From contig CAIOLZ010000277.1 in the NCBI GenBank assembly GCA_903859265.1, forward strand, positions 1-13,507: 13,507 bases of DNA. Direction: 5' to 3'. Origin of the DNA: an uncultured beta proteobacterium. Lineage in GTDB: Bacteria > Pseudomonadota > Gammaproteobacteria > Burkholderiales > Burkholderiaceae_C. A program made the translations under genes and the position numbers. The notes beneath the pieces are model-generated. The model ran no database searches and was not told the origin of the DNA. It saw only the letters and a list, made by a program, of their open reading frames with translations. Positions 7,166 to 13,399 of this stretch are shown here, piece by piece (position 1 is the first letter of the stretch; each line of letters opens with the position of its first letter).

Positions 7166-7197
7166 CGGTGCCGGTCAGAAGACGGGCACCGTTTTTT
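7166..7197 (+). terminator. intrinsic terminator between clpP and clpX
   Basis: CGGTGCC (7166-7172) pairs with GGCACCG (7185-7191); an inner GTC/GAC extends the helix to an AGAA loop. Six T residues (7192-7197) follow immediately. This is the best-formed intrinsic terminator within the protease block and sits 27 bases after the clpP stop. Confidence 0.8.
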
Positions 7198-7204
7198 ATT
7201 TAGT

Positions 7205-7210
7205 TATCAT
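7205..7210 (+). promoter_or_regulatory. weak -10-like hexamer upstream of clpX
   Basis: TATCAT (5 of 6 to TATAAT) lies just after the clpP terminator and 30 bases before the clpX ATG. No matching -35 is present 16-18 bases upstream (that position falls in the terminator stem), so clpX may instead depend on terminator read-through or a promoter within clpP. Confidence 0.2.
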
Positions 7211-7240
7211 TGACCAATTACTTGCGAAAAGGCAGCGAAC

Positions 7241-8506
7241 ATGGCCGAGAAAAAAGGCACTTCCAGCGAAAAGACTTTGTACTGCTCTTTTTGTGGCAAG
7301 AGTCAGCATGAGGTCAAAAAACTCATAGCGGGTCCCTCGGTATTTGTCTGTGACGAGTGCATTGATTTATGCAACGAAATTATTCGCGACGAATTGCCCG
7401 CCACCACCGACGGTAAAGAAAGCAAAAGTGACCTGCCGATTCCGTCGGAGATCAAGGCCAATCTGGATAATTATGTGATCGGTCAGGAACCGGCCAAGCG
7501 AACCCTGGCGGTTGCGGTATATAACCACTACAAGCGGCTGCGGCACAAAGAAAAGGCCAAAAAAGATGACGTCGAACTGACCAAGAGCAACATCCTGCTG
7601 ATCGGCCCTACCGGCTCCGGTAAAACACTTCTCGCCCAGACTTTGGCGCGCATGCTCGACGTTCCGTTTGTAATGGCCGATGCGACCACATTGACCGAGG
7701 CCGGGTACGTCGGTGAGGACGTCGAAAACATTGTTTTGAAACTGCTGCAAAGCTGCAACTACGAGGTGGAGCGGGCCCAGCGTGGAATCGTGTATATCGA
7801 TGAAATCGACAAAATTTCCCGCAAGTCCGACAACCCGTCCATCACGCGTGATGTGTCGGGCGAAGGCGTTCAACAGGCGCTCCTGAAATTGATCGAAGGC
7901 ACCATGGCCAGCGTGCCGCCGCAGGGCGGACGCAAGCATCCAAATCAGGATTTCGTACAGATCGACACCACCAATATTCTGTTCATCTGTGGCGGCGCGT
8001 TTGCCGGACTGGAAAAGGTGATCGAAAGCCGCACCCAGTCGTCGGGTATCGGCTTTGGCGCCACGGTGCAAAGCAAGCAGCAACGCAGCCTGACGGAGGT
8101 CTTCAAGGATGTCGAGCCCGAAGACTTGATCAAGTTTGGCCTGATTCCGGAACTGGTGGGCCGTATGCCGGTGGTTGCTACTCTGGCCGAACTGTCGGAG
8201 GACGCGCTGGTCCAAATTCTCACCGAACCCAAGAATGCGCTGGTCAAACAATATGCCAAATTGCTGGCCATGGAGGGCGCCGAACTCGAGGTGCGGCCGA
8301 GTGCGCTCAAGGCCATCGCCAAGCGGGCTCTGGCGCGTAAAACCGGCGCCCGCGGCTTGCGCTCGATTCTTGAACAGTCACTGATCGACACCATGTACGA
8401 ATTGCCCAACGTGGCCAATGTCGAAAAAGTGGTGGTGGACGAGTCAACGATCGAAGAAAACAAGCCCCCCCTGCTGGTGTACCGCGAAGCGGCCAAGAAA
8501 GCTTAA
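7241..8506 (+). CDS. clpX: ATP-dependent Clp protease ATP-binding subunit ClpX
   Basis: The 421-residue product is the AAA+ unfoldase that feeds tagged proteins to ClpP. Visible in order: an N-terminal C4 zinc-binding domain (Cys15, Cys18, Cys37, Cys40); Walker A GPTGSGKT (122-129); pore loop GYVG (155-158); Walker B 'IVYIDEID' (183-190); the RKH substrate loop (231-233); the IGF loop (270-272) that docks into ClpP; the arginine finger in 'LVGRMP' (R308); and sensor-2 'GARGLR' (369-374). Length matches the family (E. coli 424). AAGG at 7229-7232 precedes the ATG by eight bases. An intrinsic terminator separates it from clpP, whereas lon follows after only 15 bases, so clpX and lon are probably cotranscribed. 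Confidence 0.98.
   Translation: MAEKKGTSSEKTLYCSFCGKSQHEVKKLIAGPSVFVCDECIDLCNEIIRDELPATTDGKESKSDLPIPSEIKANLDNYVIGQEPAKRTLAVAVYNHYKRLRHKEKAKKDDVELTKSNILLIGPTGSGKTLLAQTLARMLDVPFVMADATTLTEAGYVGEDVENIVLKLLQSCNYEVERAQRGIVYIDEIDKISRKSDNPSITRDVSGEGVQQALLKLIEGTMASVPPQGGRKHPNQDFVQIDTTNILFICGGAFAGLEKVIESRTQSSGIGFGATVQSKQQRSLTEVFKDVEPEDLIKFGLIPELVGRMPVVATLAELSEDALVQILTEPKNALVKQYAKLLAMEGAELEVRPSALKAIAKRALARKTGARGLRSILEQSLIDTMYELPNVANVEKVVVDESTIEENKPPLLVYREAAKKA
8369..8396 (+). promoter_or_regulatory. sigma32-like promoter inside clpX, upstream of lon
   Basis: CTTGAAC (8369-8375, 6 of 7 to CTTGAAA), a 13-base spacer, then CACCATGT (8389-8396, one mismatch to CCCCATNT). A start near 8403 would give lon a leader of about 120 bases. 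E. coli lon is a sigma32 regulon member. The bases also encode a conserved ClpX segment (ILEQSLIDTMY), so the match could be a by-product of coding constraint. Confidence 0.4.
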
Positions 8507-8521
8507 AGATAAAGGTTCCCT

Positions 8522-10963
8522 ATGTCAGGTCATAACCCATTGCCCGCTACACCCATTGACTTGCCGCTATTGCCACTGCGGGATGTCGTGGTTTTCCCCC
8601 ACATGGTGATACCGCTTTTTGTCGGACGTCCCAAAAGCATCAAGGCACTGGAAGCTGCCATGGAAGCCGAAAGACGCATCATGCTCGTGGCCCAAAAAGC
8701 GGCTGCCAAAGACGATCCGCTGGTGTCCGACATGTTCGATGTGGGCTGCATTTCTACCATTTTGCAAATGCTCAAGCTCCCGGATGGTACGGTGAAGGTG
8801 CTGGTCGAGGGGCATCAGCGTGCGCTGGTGAACAAAATTGCAGAAGGTGATTCCCACTTCACTGCGCAGGTGACGCCAGTGGAAATAGTAACGGATGCCG
8901 AGGAGAAGCAGCGCTCCAAGGGCAGCGAGGTTGAAGCCTTGCGGCGCGCCGTGATGCAGCAGTTTGACCAGTACGTCAAGCTCAACAAAAAAATTCCGCC
9001 GGAAATCCTGACGTCGATTTCTAGCATCGACGACGCCGGACGGCTGGCCGACACCATCGCCGCACACTTGCCGCTCAAGCTCGATGCAAAGCAGGCCGTG
9101 CTCAGCCTTTCCTCGGTCAAAGACCGTTTGGAAAATCTGTTTGAGCAAATCGAACGTGAAGTCGACATTCTCAATGTTGACAAAAAGATTCGCGGGCGCG
9201 TCAAACGCCAAATGGAAAAGAATCAGCGCGATTTCTACCTCAACGAGCAGGTCAAGGCGATTCAAAAAGAACTCGGTGAAGGTGAAGAGGGCGCCGACAT
9301 TGAAGAGATAGAAAAGAAGATCAAATCTGCCAAGATGCCCAAGGAAGCCCTCAAAAAGGCCGAGGCGGAGCTCAAAAAACTTAAGCTGATGTCTCCGATG
9401 TCGGCTGAAGCCACGGTGGTGCGCAATTACATTGACGTGTTGACCGGGTTGCCCTGGGTCACCAAAACCAAAATCAAGCACAACCTCACCAACGCGGAAA
9501 ATGTGTTGAACCAGGACCACTACGGCCTGGACAAGGTCAAGGACCGGATTCTTGAATATTTGGCTGTGCAGCAACGCGTGGACAAGGTCAAGGCGCCCAT
9601 CCTGTGCCTGGTCGGGCCACCCGGTGTCGGGAAGACGTCCCTAGGCCAATCCATTGCCAAGGCAACGGGCCGCAAATACGTTCGTATGGCACTGGGTGGC
9701 ATGCGTGATGAGGCGGAGATTCGTGGCCATCGCCGCACGTATATTGGGGCCATGCCCGGCAAAGTGCTGCAAAGCCTGTCCAAGGTCGGCACCCGCAATC
9801 CGCTTTTCCTGCTCGACGAAATCGACAAACTTGGAACGGATTTCCGCGGCGACCCCAGCAGTGCCCTGCTGGAGGTGCTCGACCCGGAGCAAAACCACAA
9901 GTTTGGCGACCACTATGTGGAAGTTGATTACGACCTGAGCGATGTCATGTTTGTTGCGACATCCAACTCCATGAATATTCCGCCGGCCTTGCTGGACCGG
10001 ATGGAAGTGATACGGCTCTCAGGCTACACCGAGGACGAGAAAACGAATATCGCAGTTACCTATCTGTTGCCCAAGCAGATGAAAAACAACGGTGTCAAGG
10101 AATCCGAACTCGCCATCAATGAAGACGCGGTGCGCGACATCGTTCGCTACTACACGCGGGAGGCCGGTGTGCGTTCACTGGAGCGCGAACTGTCCAAGAT
10201 CTGCCGTAAAGTTGTCAAAGGGCTGTTACTGAAAAAGCTCGATCCGCAAGTGCTGGTCACCGCTGAAAATCTGAACGAATACCTGGGAGTGCGCAAGTAC
10301 ACCTATGGTCGGGCAGAACAGCAAAATCAGGTCGGGCAGGTGGTCGGTCTAGCTTGGACAGAAGTTGGTGGTGATCTTTTGACGATTGAAGCCGCTTTGA
10401 CTCCCGGAAAAGGCGTCATCACGCGCACCGGTTCTTTGGGTGATGTGATGAAAGAATCCGTGGAAGCTGCCCGTACCGTGGTACGCAGCCGCGCTCGCCG
10501 CCTGGGCATCAAGGACGAGACTTTCGAGAAGAAGGATATTCACATCCACGTGCCTGATGGCGCCACGCCCAAAGACGGCCCCAGCGCTGGTGCTGCAATG
10601 ACCACGGCTTTTGTGTCCGCGCTGACTGGCATTCCGGTGCGTGGCGATGTGGCCATGACGGGCGAGATAACGCTGCGTGGTGAAGTTACAGCCATCGGCG
10701 GACTGAAAGAAAAGCTGCTGGCAGCGCTGCGCGGAGGCATCAAGACCGTGCTGATTCCGGAAGAGAATGCCAAGGACTTGCAGGACATTCCGGAAAACGT
10801 GAAAAACGGGTTGGAAATCGTCCCGGTGCGCTGGATTGACAAGGTCCTGGAGCTGGCGCTGGAATCCATGCCCATACCCTTGCCCGATGAGGATGTACCT
10901 GGCGTTACCGCGGCTGCGGCCGTAGTCAAGGTTGACACCAATCCCGATGCGATCAAGCATTGA
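8522..10963 (+). CDS. lon: ATP-dependent Lon protease, LonA type
   Basis: The 813-residue product is a cytosolic LonA hexamer that degrades misfolded and specific regulatory proteins. It has the substrate-binding N domain (about 12-205, opening 'LPLLPLRDVVVFPHMVIPL'), a coiled-coil region (about 205-290), the AAA+ module with Walker A GPPGVGKT (365-372) and Walker B 'LFLLDEID' (428-435), and the C-terminal protease domain with the Ser-Lys dyad Ser688 (DGPSAG) and Lys731 (GGLKEK), 43 residues apart as in E. coli S679/K722. A short tail after about 785 is rich in Ala, Val and Asp and is probably disordered. AAGG is six bases before the ATG. It lies 15 bases after clpX. The hupB gene that often follows lon in proteobacteria is absent; tRNA genes follow instead. 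Confidence 0.98.
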   Translation: MSGHNPLPATPIDLPLLPLRDVVVFPHMVIPLFVGRPKSIKALEAAMEAERRIMLVAQKAAAKDDPLVSDMFDVGCISTILQMLKLPDGTVKVLVEGHQRALVNKIAEGDSHFTAQVTPVEIVTDAEEKQRSKGSEVEALRRAVMQQFDQYVKLNKKIPPEILTSISSIDDAGRLADTIAAHLPLKLDAKQAVLSLSSVKDRLENLFEQIEREVDILNVDKKIRGRVKRQMEKNQRDFYLNEQVKAIQKELGEGEEGADIEEIEKKIKSAKMPKEALKKAEAELKKLKLMSPMSAEATVVRNYIDVLTGLPWVTKTKIKHNLTNAENVLNQDHYGLDKVKDRILEYLAVQQRVDKVKAPILCLVGPPGVGKTSLGQSIAKATGRKYVRMALGGMRDEAEIRGHRRTYIGAMPGKVLQSLSKVGTRNPLFLLDEIDKLGTDFRGDPSSALLEVLDPEQNHKFGDHYVEVDYDLSDVMFVATSNSMNIPPALLDRMEVIRLSGYTEDEKTNIAVTYLLPKQMKNNGVKESELAINEDAVRDIVRYYTREAGVRSLERELSKICRKVVKGLLLKKLDPQVLVTAENLNEYLGVRKYTYGRAEQQNQVGQVVGLAWTEVGGDLLTIEAALTPGKGVITRTGSLGDVMKESVEAARTVVRSRARRLGIKDETFEKKDIHIHVPDGATPKDGPSAGAAMTTAFVSALTGIPVRGDVAMTGEITLRGEVTAIGGLKEKLLAALRGGIKTVLIPEENAKDLQDIPENVKNGLEIVPVRWIDKVLELALESMPIPLPDEDVPGVTAAAAVVKVDTNPDAIKH

Positions 10964-10967
10964 GCAG

Positions 10968-10990
10968 GGACAACTTTTTTTAGTTTGTCC
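10968..10990 (+). other. hairpin just after lon
   Basis: GGACAAC (10968-10974) pairs with GTTTGTCC (10983-10990) with one bulged T; the loop is mostly T. The T run lies in the loop, not after the stem, so this is not a standard terminator; it may stabilise the lon 3' end. ATCCCGAT (10941-10948) and ATCGGGAT (10994-11001) could pair around it. Confidence 0.35.
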
Positions 10991-11014
10991 GAAATCGGGA
11001 TCAAAAAAATAGCA

Positions 11015-11020
11015 TATAAT
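11015..11020 (+). promoter_or_regulatory. -10 element of the tRNA-Gly promoter
   Basis: A perfect TATAAT ends 14 bases before the tRNA-Gly 5' end, predicting a start near 11027 and a very short precursor leader. No good -35 hexamer lies 16-18 bases upstream; the nearest resemblance, TTGTCC (10985-10990), is 24 bases away. Confidence 0.5.
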
Positions 11021-11034
11021 TTGAGGCTTGAAAC

Positions 11035-11110
11035 GCGGGAATAGCTCAGTTGGTAGAGCGCAACCTTGCCAAGGTTGAGGTCGAGAGTTCGAGACTCTTT
11101 TCCCGCTCCA
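11035..11110 (+). tRNA. tRNA-Gly(GCC)
   Basis: A 76-base tRNA with encoded CCA. The acceptor GCGGGAA (11035-11041) pairs with TTCCCGC (11100-11106), with U73 and CCA (11108-11110). The anticodon stem CAACC/GGTTG closes the loop TTGCCAA, anticodon GCC (11068-11070), reading GGC and GGU. It leads the tRNA cluster behind a TATAAT -10 element and is followed by a strong terminator. Confidence 0.97.
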
Positions 11111-11117
11111 AATTCCG

Positions 11118-11146
11118 AAAAGGGAAGCACCAAGCTTCCCTTTTTT
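11118..11146 (+). terminator. intrinsic terminator between tRNA-Gly and tRNA-Cys
   Basis: GGGAAGC (11122-11128) pairs with GCTTCCC (11134-11140), extended by flanking A-T pairs, with a five-base loop ACCAA and six T residues (11141-11146). The run of A before the stem means the opposite strand also has a short T tail, so it might work in both directions. It ends 18 bases before tRNA-Cys. Confidence 0.8.
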
Positions 11147-11164
11147 GTTAGCGGTTTTGAGAGT

Positions 11165-11238
11165 GGCGCGGTAGCAAAGCGGTTATGCCCCGGATTGCAA
11201 ATCCGGTTAGTCCGGTTCGACTCCGGACCGCGCCTCCA
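11165..11238 (+). tRNA. tRNA-Cys(GCA)
   Basis: A 74-base tRNA with encoded CCA. GGCGCGG (11165-11171) pairs with CCGCGCC (11228-11234); the discriminator is U73, the identity base for CysRS. The anticodon stem CCGGA/TCCGG closes TTGCAAA, anticodon GCA (11197-11199). With a strong terminator just upstream and only 18 bases between, its transcript must come from read-through or from a promoter overlapping the terminator region. Confidence 0.97.
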
Positions 11239-11252
11239 AAATTTCGGGACGT

Positions 11253-11271
11253 CACAACGCCCCAGGTTGTG
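11253..11271 (+). other. small hairpin between tRNA-Cys and tRNA-Leu
   Basis: CACAAC (11253-11258) pairs with GTTGTG (11266-11271) around a seven-base loop in the 41-base spacer. No T tract follows, so tRNA-Cys and tRNA-Leu are probably on one precursor and the hairpin may guide its processing. Confidence 0.35.
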
Positions 11272-11279
11272 GTCGCAAT

Positions 11280-11372
11280 GCCCGAGTGGTGAAATAGGTA
11301 GACACATCGGACTTAAAATCCGCCGCTTCGTGAATAACGGGCGTACCGGTTCGATTCCGGTCTCGGGCACCA
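11280..11372 (+). tRNA. tRNA-Leu(UAA)
   Basis: A 93-base class II tRNA with encoded CCA. GCCCGAG (11280-11286) pairs with CTCGGGC (11362-11368), followed by A73 and CCA (11370-11372). The T arm is ACCGG-TTCGATT-CCGGT. The loop CTTAAAA gives anticodon TAA (11314-11316), reading UUA and UUG. The outermost anticodon-stem pair is a mismatch, as in the other leucine tRNA here. The variable region is long (about 21 bases, 11324-11344), consistent with leucine identity. Confidence 0.96.
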
Positions 11373-11400
11373 TAAGTAAAGCCGCTTTTTACCCGCCGTT

Positions 11401-11416
11401 GAACGCCGTTCTTTTT
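11401..11416 (+). terminator. weak terminator-like hairpin after tRNA-Leu(UAA)
   Basis: GAAC (11401-11404) and GTTC (11408-11411) form a four-bp stem with loop GCC, followed by TTTTT (11412-11416). The position is right for the end of the tRNA transcript, but the stem is very short. Confidence 0.25.
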
Positions 11417-11430
11417 GGTGTTTTGCGCGC

Positions 11431-11436
11431 TACACT
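11431..11436 (+). promoter_or_regulatory. -10-like hexamer directly before the unknown-function gene
   Basis: TACACT (4 of 6 to TATAAT) ends seven bases before the ATG at 11444, so a start from it would fall at or within a base or two of the ATG. No strong -35 is present (TTCTTT at 11409-11414 is 16 bases upstream). Confidence 0.3.
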
Positions 11437-11443
11437 CAATTCC

Positions 11444-12073
11444 ATGCCACGTTACAACGCCCCCTTTGAGATTCATGTTCACGGTCAGGTCCAGTTGCGA
11501 CCGGATGTCAGTTTTGTCCACTTGCAGGACGCTTTGAAACCGCTTTGGCGTTATGCCGGCCGCAGTTCCTTGTCGGATGCCTCTGCCAGCGCCTATGAGG
11601 ACGAGCCAGGCATTCAGTTTGATGCTGCGGAACACCTGTTGCAGATGTGCTGGACCGTGCCTGGCGATGAGGACTTCCGGCAAACGCTTGACGAAGTTTG
11701 CATGAATCTCAACGAAATTGCAGATGCCGGGGCAGCGGTTGAGATCACTTTTTATGACGCAGACTTTGACGAGGAAGAAGGCCCGGTGACCGGCGAATCG
11801 CGTGATGACTTCGTCATGCTGTTCGTAGGTCCCAATCCTGCAGCGATCATGCAGGTGCAACGCGATTTGCTGGTTCAGGACATGATCAACATGATGGAGC
11901 GCCACTTTGATGCGGTCGAGCTCGGTGATGTGGTTGCTGAAGTGGATAAATTGTTTGCCAAACGCTTTGATGCACTTGTCAATTCACTGGAGATCGGAAA
12001 ACCGCCACGCGGAACGGGCGGCAGTTCCGGCAACAGCCACGGCGGCGGTCGCAAACCACGCCACTTGCATTGA
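11444..12073 (+). CDS. conserved Burkholderiales protein of unknown function (possibly DUF6806)
   Basis: A 209-residue soluble protein with no signal peptide or membrane segment. The start at 11444 ('MPRYNAPFEIHVHG') is chosen because the longer in-frame reading begins inside tRNA-Gly and crosses two further tRNAs. I recognise it only as a conserved family in Burkholderiales; the name DUF6806 is from memory and unverified. Visible features are an opening 'FEIHVHGQVQLRPDV' segment, 'GIQFDAAEHLLQMCWTVPGDEDF' in the middle, an acidic stretch 'FDEEEGPVTGESRDDF' (about 106-121), a helical segment 'QRDLLVQDMINMMERHF', and a Gly/Ser/basic tail from about 187 ending 'RKPRHLH' that is probably disordered. 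No Shine-Dalgarno sequence precedes the ATG. The HD-GYP gene follows after 44 bases, possibly in the same operon. No function can be assigned. Confidence 0.85.
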   Translation: MPRYNAPFEIHVHGQVQLRPDVSFVHLQDALKPLWRYAGRSSLSDASASAYEDEPGIQFDAAEHLLQMCWTVPGDEDFRQTLDEVCMNLNEIADAGAAVEITFYDADFDEEEGPVTGESRDDFVMLFVGPNPAAIMQVQRDLLVQDMINMMERHFDAVELGDVVAEVDKLFAKRFDALVNSLEIGKPPRGTGGSSGNSHGGGRKPRHLH

Positions 12074-12082
12074 TGGTATTTC

Positions 12083-12098
12083 CCGCCCGTTCAGGCGG
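12083..12098 (+). other. short GC hairpin between unknown gene and HD-GYP gene
   Basis: CCGCC (12083-12087) and GGCGG (12094-12098) pair around a six-base loop in the 44-base gap. Only two T follow, so it is not a convincing terminator and the two genes may be cotranscribed. Confidence 0.3.
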
Positions 12099-12117
12099 TT
12101 GCCACTGAAAAGCCAAC

Positions 12118-13350
12118 ATGCTCAAGAAAATCAGCGTAAACCAACTCACGATGGGCATGCACCTCAAGGAGTTTTGTGGCTCCTGGATGGACCATCCGTT
12201 CTGGCGTACCGGGTTTGTTATTACAAATGAAAAAGATTTGGTGGCCATTCGTGCTAGCGCCATCAAGGAAGTGTGGATCGACAGTGGCAAAGGGTCTGAT
12301 GTCGCGGCGGGCGAAGCGTCGGTGGCTGAAGTGGAGTCAGAAGCGCAGGTTCAGGCGGACGTGCAGGCCGTAACGGCCCGGCAAAAAGACGTAGCCCCGG
12401 TCACCGCCTCCGTGGAGTTCGCGCGTGCTGCAAAAATATGCGCGCAATCCAAGCGAGCCGTGATCTCGATGTTTGAAGAAGCCCGCATGGGCAAGGCGGT
12501 GGATACCGGTGAGGCGCAACAGTTGGTCGAGGAAATCACCGACTCCGTGTCCCGCAATCCGGGCGCACTCATCAGCCTGGCGCGTCTGAAAACCGCCGAT
12601 GACTACACCTACATGCATTCAGTTGCTGTGTGCGCCATGATGGTTGCCCTGTCCAAGCAACTGGGGTTGGATGAAGAACAGACCCGTTTGGCCGGAATCT
12701 CCGGATTGATGCACGACCTCGGCAAAGCGGCCATGCCCATGGATGTTTTGAACAAACCCGGCAAGTTGACCGAAGCGGAGTTTGCCATCATCAAACGGCA
12801 CCCCGAGGAGGGGCACCGCCTTCTTTTGACCGGCTCCGATGTCGATCCGATGGTACTGGATGTGTGTTTGCACCACCACGAAAAAACCGACGGATCAGGT
12901 TACCCCAAAGGCCTCAAGGACGAGGAAATCAGCCTTTACGCCAAGATGGGCGCGGTCTGCGATGTTTACGATGCCATCACGTCCAACCGGCCTTACAAGG
13001 CGGGGTGGGACCCGGCGGAATCCTTGCGCCGCATGGCGGAGTGGTCCAAGGGCCATTTCGACATTCGGGTTTTCCAGGCCTTCGTCAAGAGCCTGGGCAT
13101 ATATCCCATCGGCTCGCTGGTGAAACTAAGTTCCGGCAAATTGGCCGTGGTCATTGAGCAGACCGGCAAATCCCTGACAACGCCAACCGTCAAGGTCTTT
13201 TTTTCAACCAAGTCCAACCTGCGCCTGACACCGGAAATCTTGGATCTTTCCAAACCGGACGTGGGCGAAAAAATTGTCAGCCGGGAAGACCCGGCCAAAT
13301 GGAAGTTTGCAGACCTCAATGAGCTTTGGTCGGGTATCGCAGATCACTGA
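12118..13350 (+). CDS. DUF3391/HD-GYP domain protein, probable c-di-GMP phosphodiesterase
   Basis: The 410-residue product has an N-terminal DUF3391 domain ('MLKKISVNQLTMGMHL', residues 1 to about 60), an Ala/Val/Glu/Gln-rich linker (about 60-100), and an HD-GYP domain (about 130-325). All signature elements are present: H167 in 'YTYMHSVAV', HD pair H199-D200 in 'MHDLGK', H228, H252-H253 in 'LHHHEKTDGSGYP' with the GYP motif at 261-263, D282, and 'YDAITSNRPY'. Such proteins bind two or three metal ions and hydrolyse cyclic di-GMP to pGpG or GMP, generally lowering biofilm formation and raising motility. With the metal ligands intact it is predicted to be active. There is no response-regulator domain or membrane segment, so DUF3391 may act as the input. 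No clear Shine-Dalgarno sequence precedes the ATG. Confidence 0.93.
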   Translation: MLKKISVNQLTMGMHLKEFCGSWMDHPFWRTGFVITNEKDLVAIRASAIKEVWIDSGKGSDVAAGEASVAEVESEAQVQADVQAVTARQKDVAPVTASVEFARAAKICAQSKRAVISMFEEARMGKAVDTGEAQQLVEEITDSVSRNPGALISLARLKTADDYTYMHSVAVCAMMVALSKQLGLDEEQTRLAGISGLMHDLGKAAMPMDVLNKPGKLTEAEFAIIKRHPEEGHRLLLTGSDVDPMVLDVCLHHHEKTDGSGYPKGLKDEEISLYAKMGAVCDVYDAITSNRPYKAGWDPAESLRRMAEWSKGHFDIRVFQAFVKSLGIYPIGSLVKLSSGKLAVVIEQTGKSLTTPTVKVFFSTKSNLRLTPEILDLSKPDVGEKIVSREDPAKWKFADLNELWSGIADH

Positions 13351-13369
13351 ACGCGCGCTACTGCGCATT

Positions 13370-13399
13370 CAGTTAGCGGCGCCAGCCAATCACTAACTG
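13370..13399. other. inverted repeat at the convergent gene boundary
   Basis: CAGTTAG (13370-13376) and CTAACTG (13393-13399) form a 7-bp stem with an inner GGC/GCC pairing (13378-13380/13385-13387). It lies between the HD-GYP stop and the converging - strand gene and includes that gene's stop codon. Neither strand has a T tract after it, so any terminator role is uncertain. Confidence 0.35.

Noticed and set aside
11027..11033. CTTGAAA, a perfect sigma32 -35 match before tRNA-Gly
   Set aside because: No CCCCAT-like -10 lies 11-16 bases downstream; that position falls inside the tRNA.
10540..11373. 277-residue minus-strand reading frame across the tRNA cluster
   Set aside because: It is antisense to lon and three tRNAs. 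Its 'ETGIEPVRPL' and 'GKESRTLDLN' stretches are the well-known false peptides made by translating tRNA genes backwards.
11066..11443. Upstream extension of the unknown-function gene
   Set aside because: The extra 126 codons begin inside tRNA-Gly and run through tRNA-Cys and tRNA-Leu; the family start fits the ATG at 11444.
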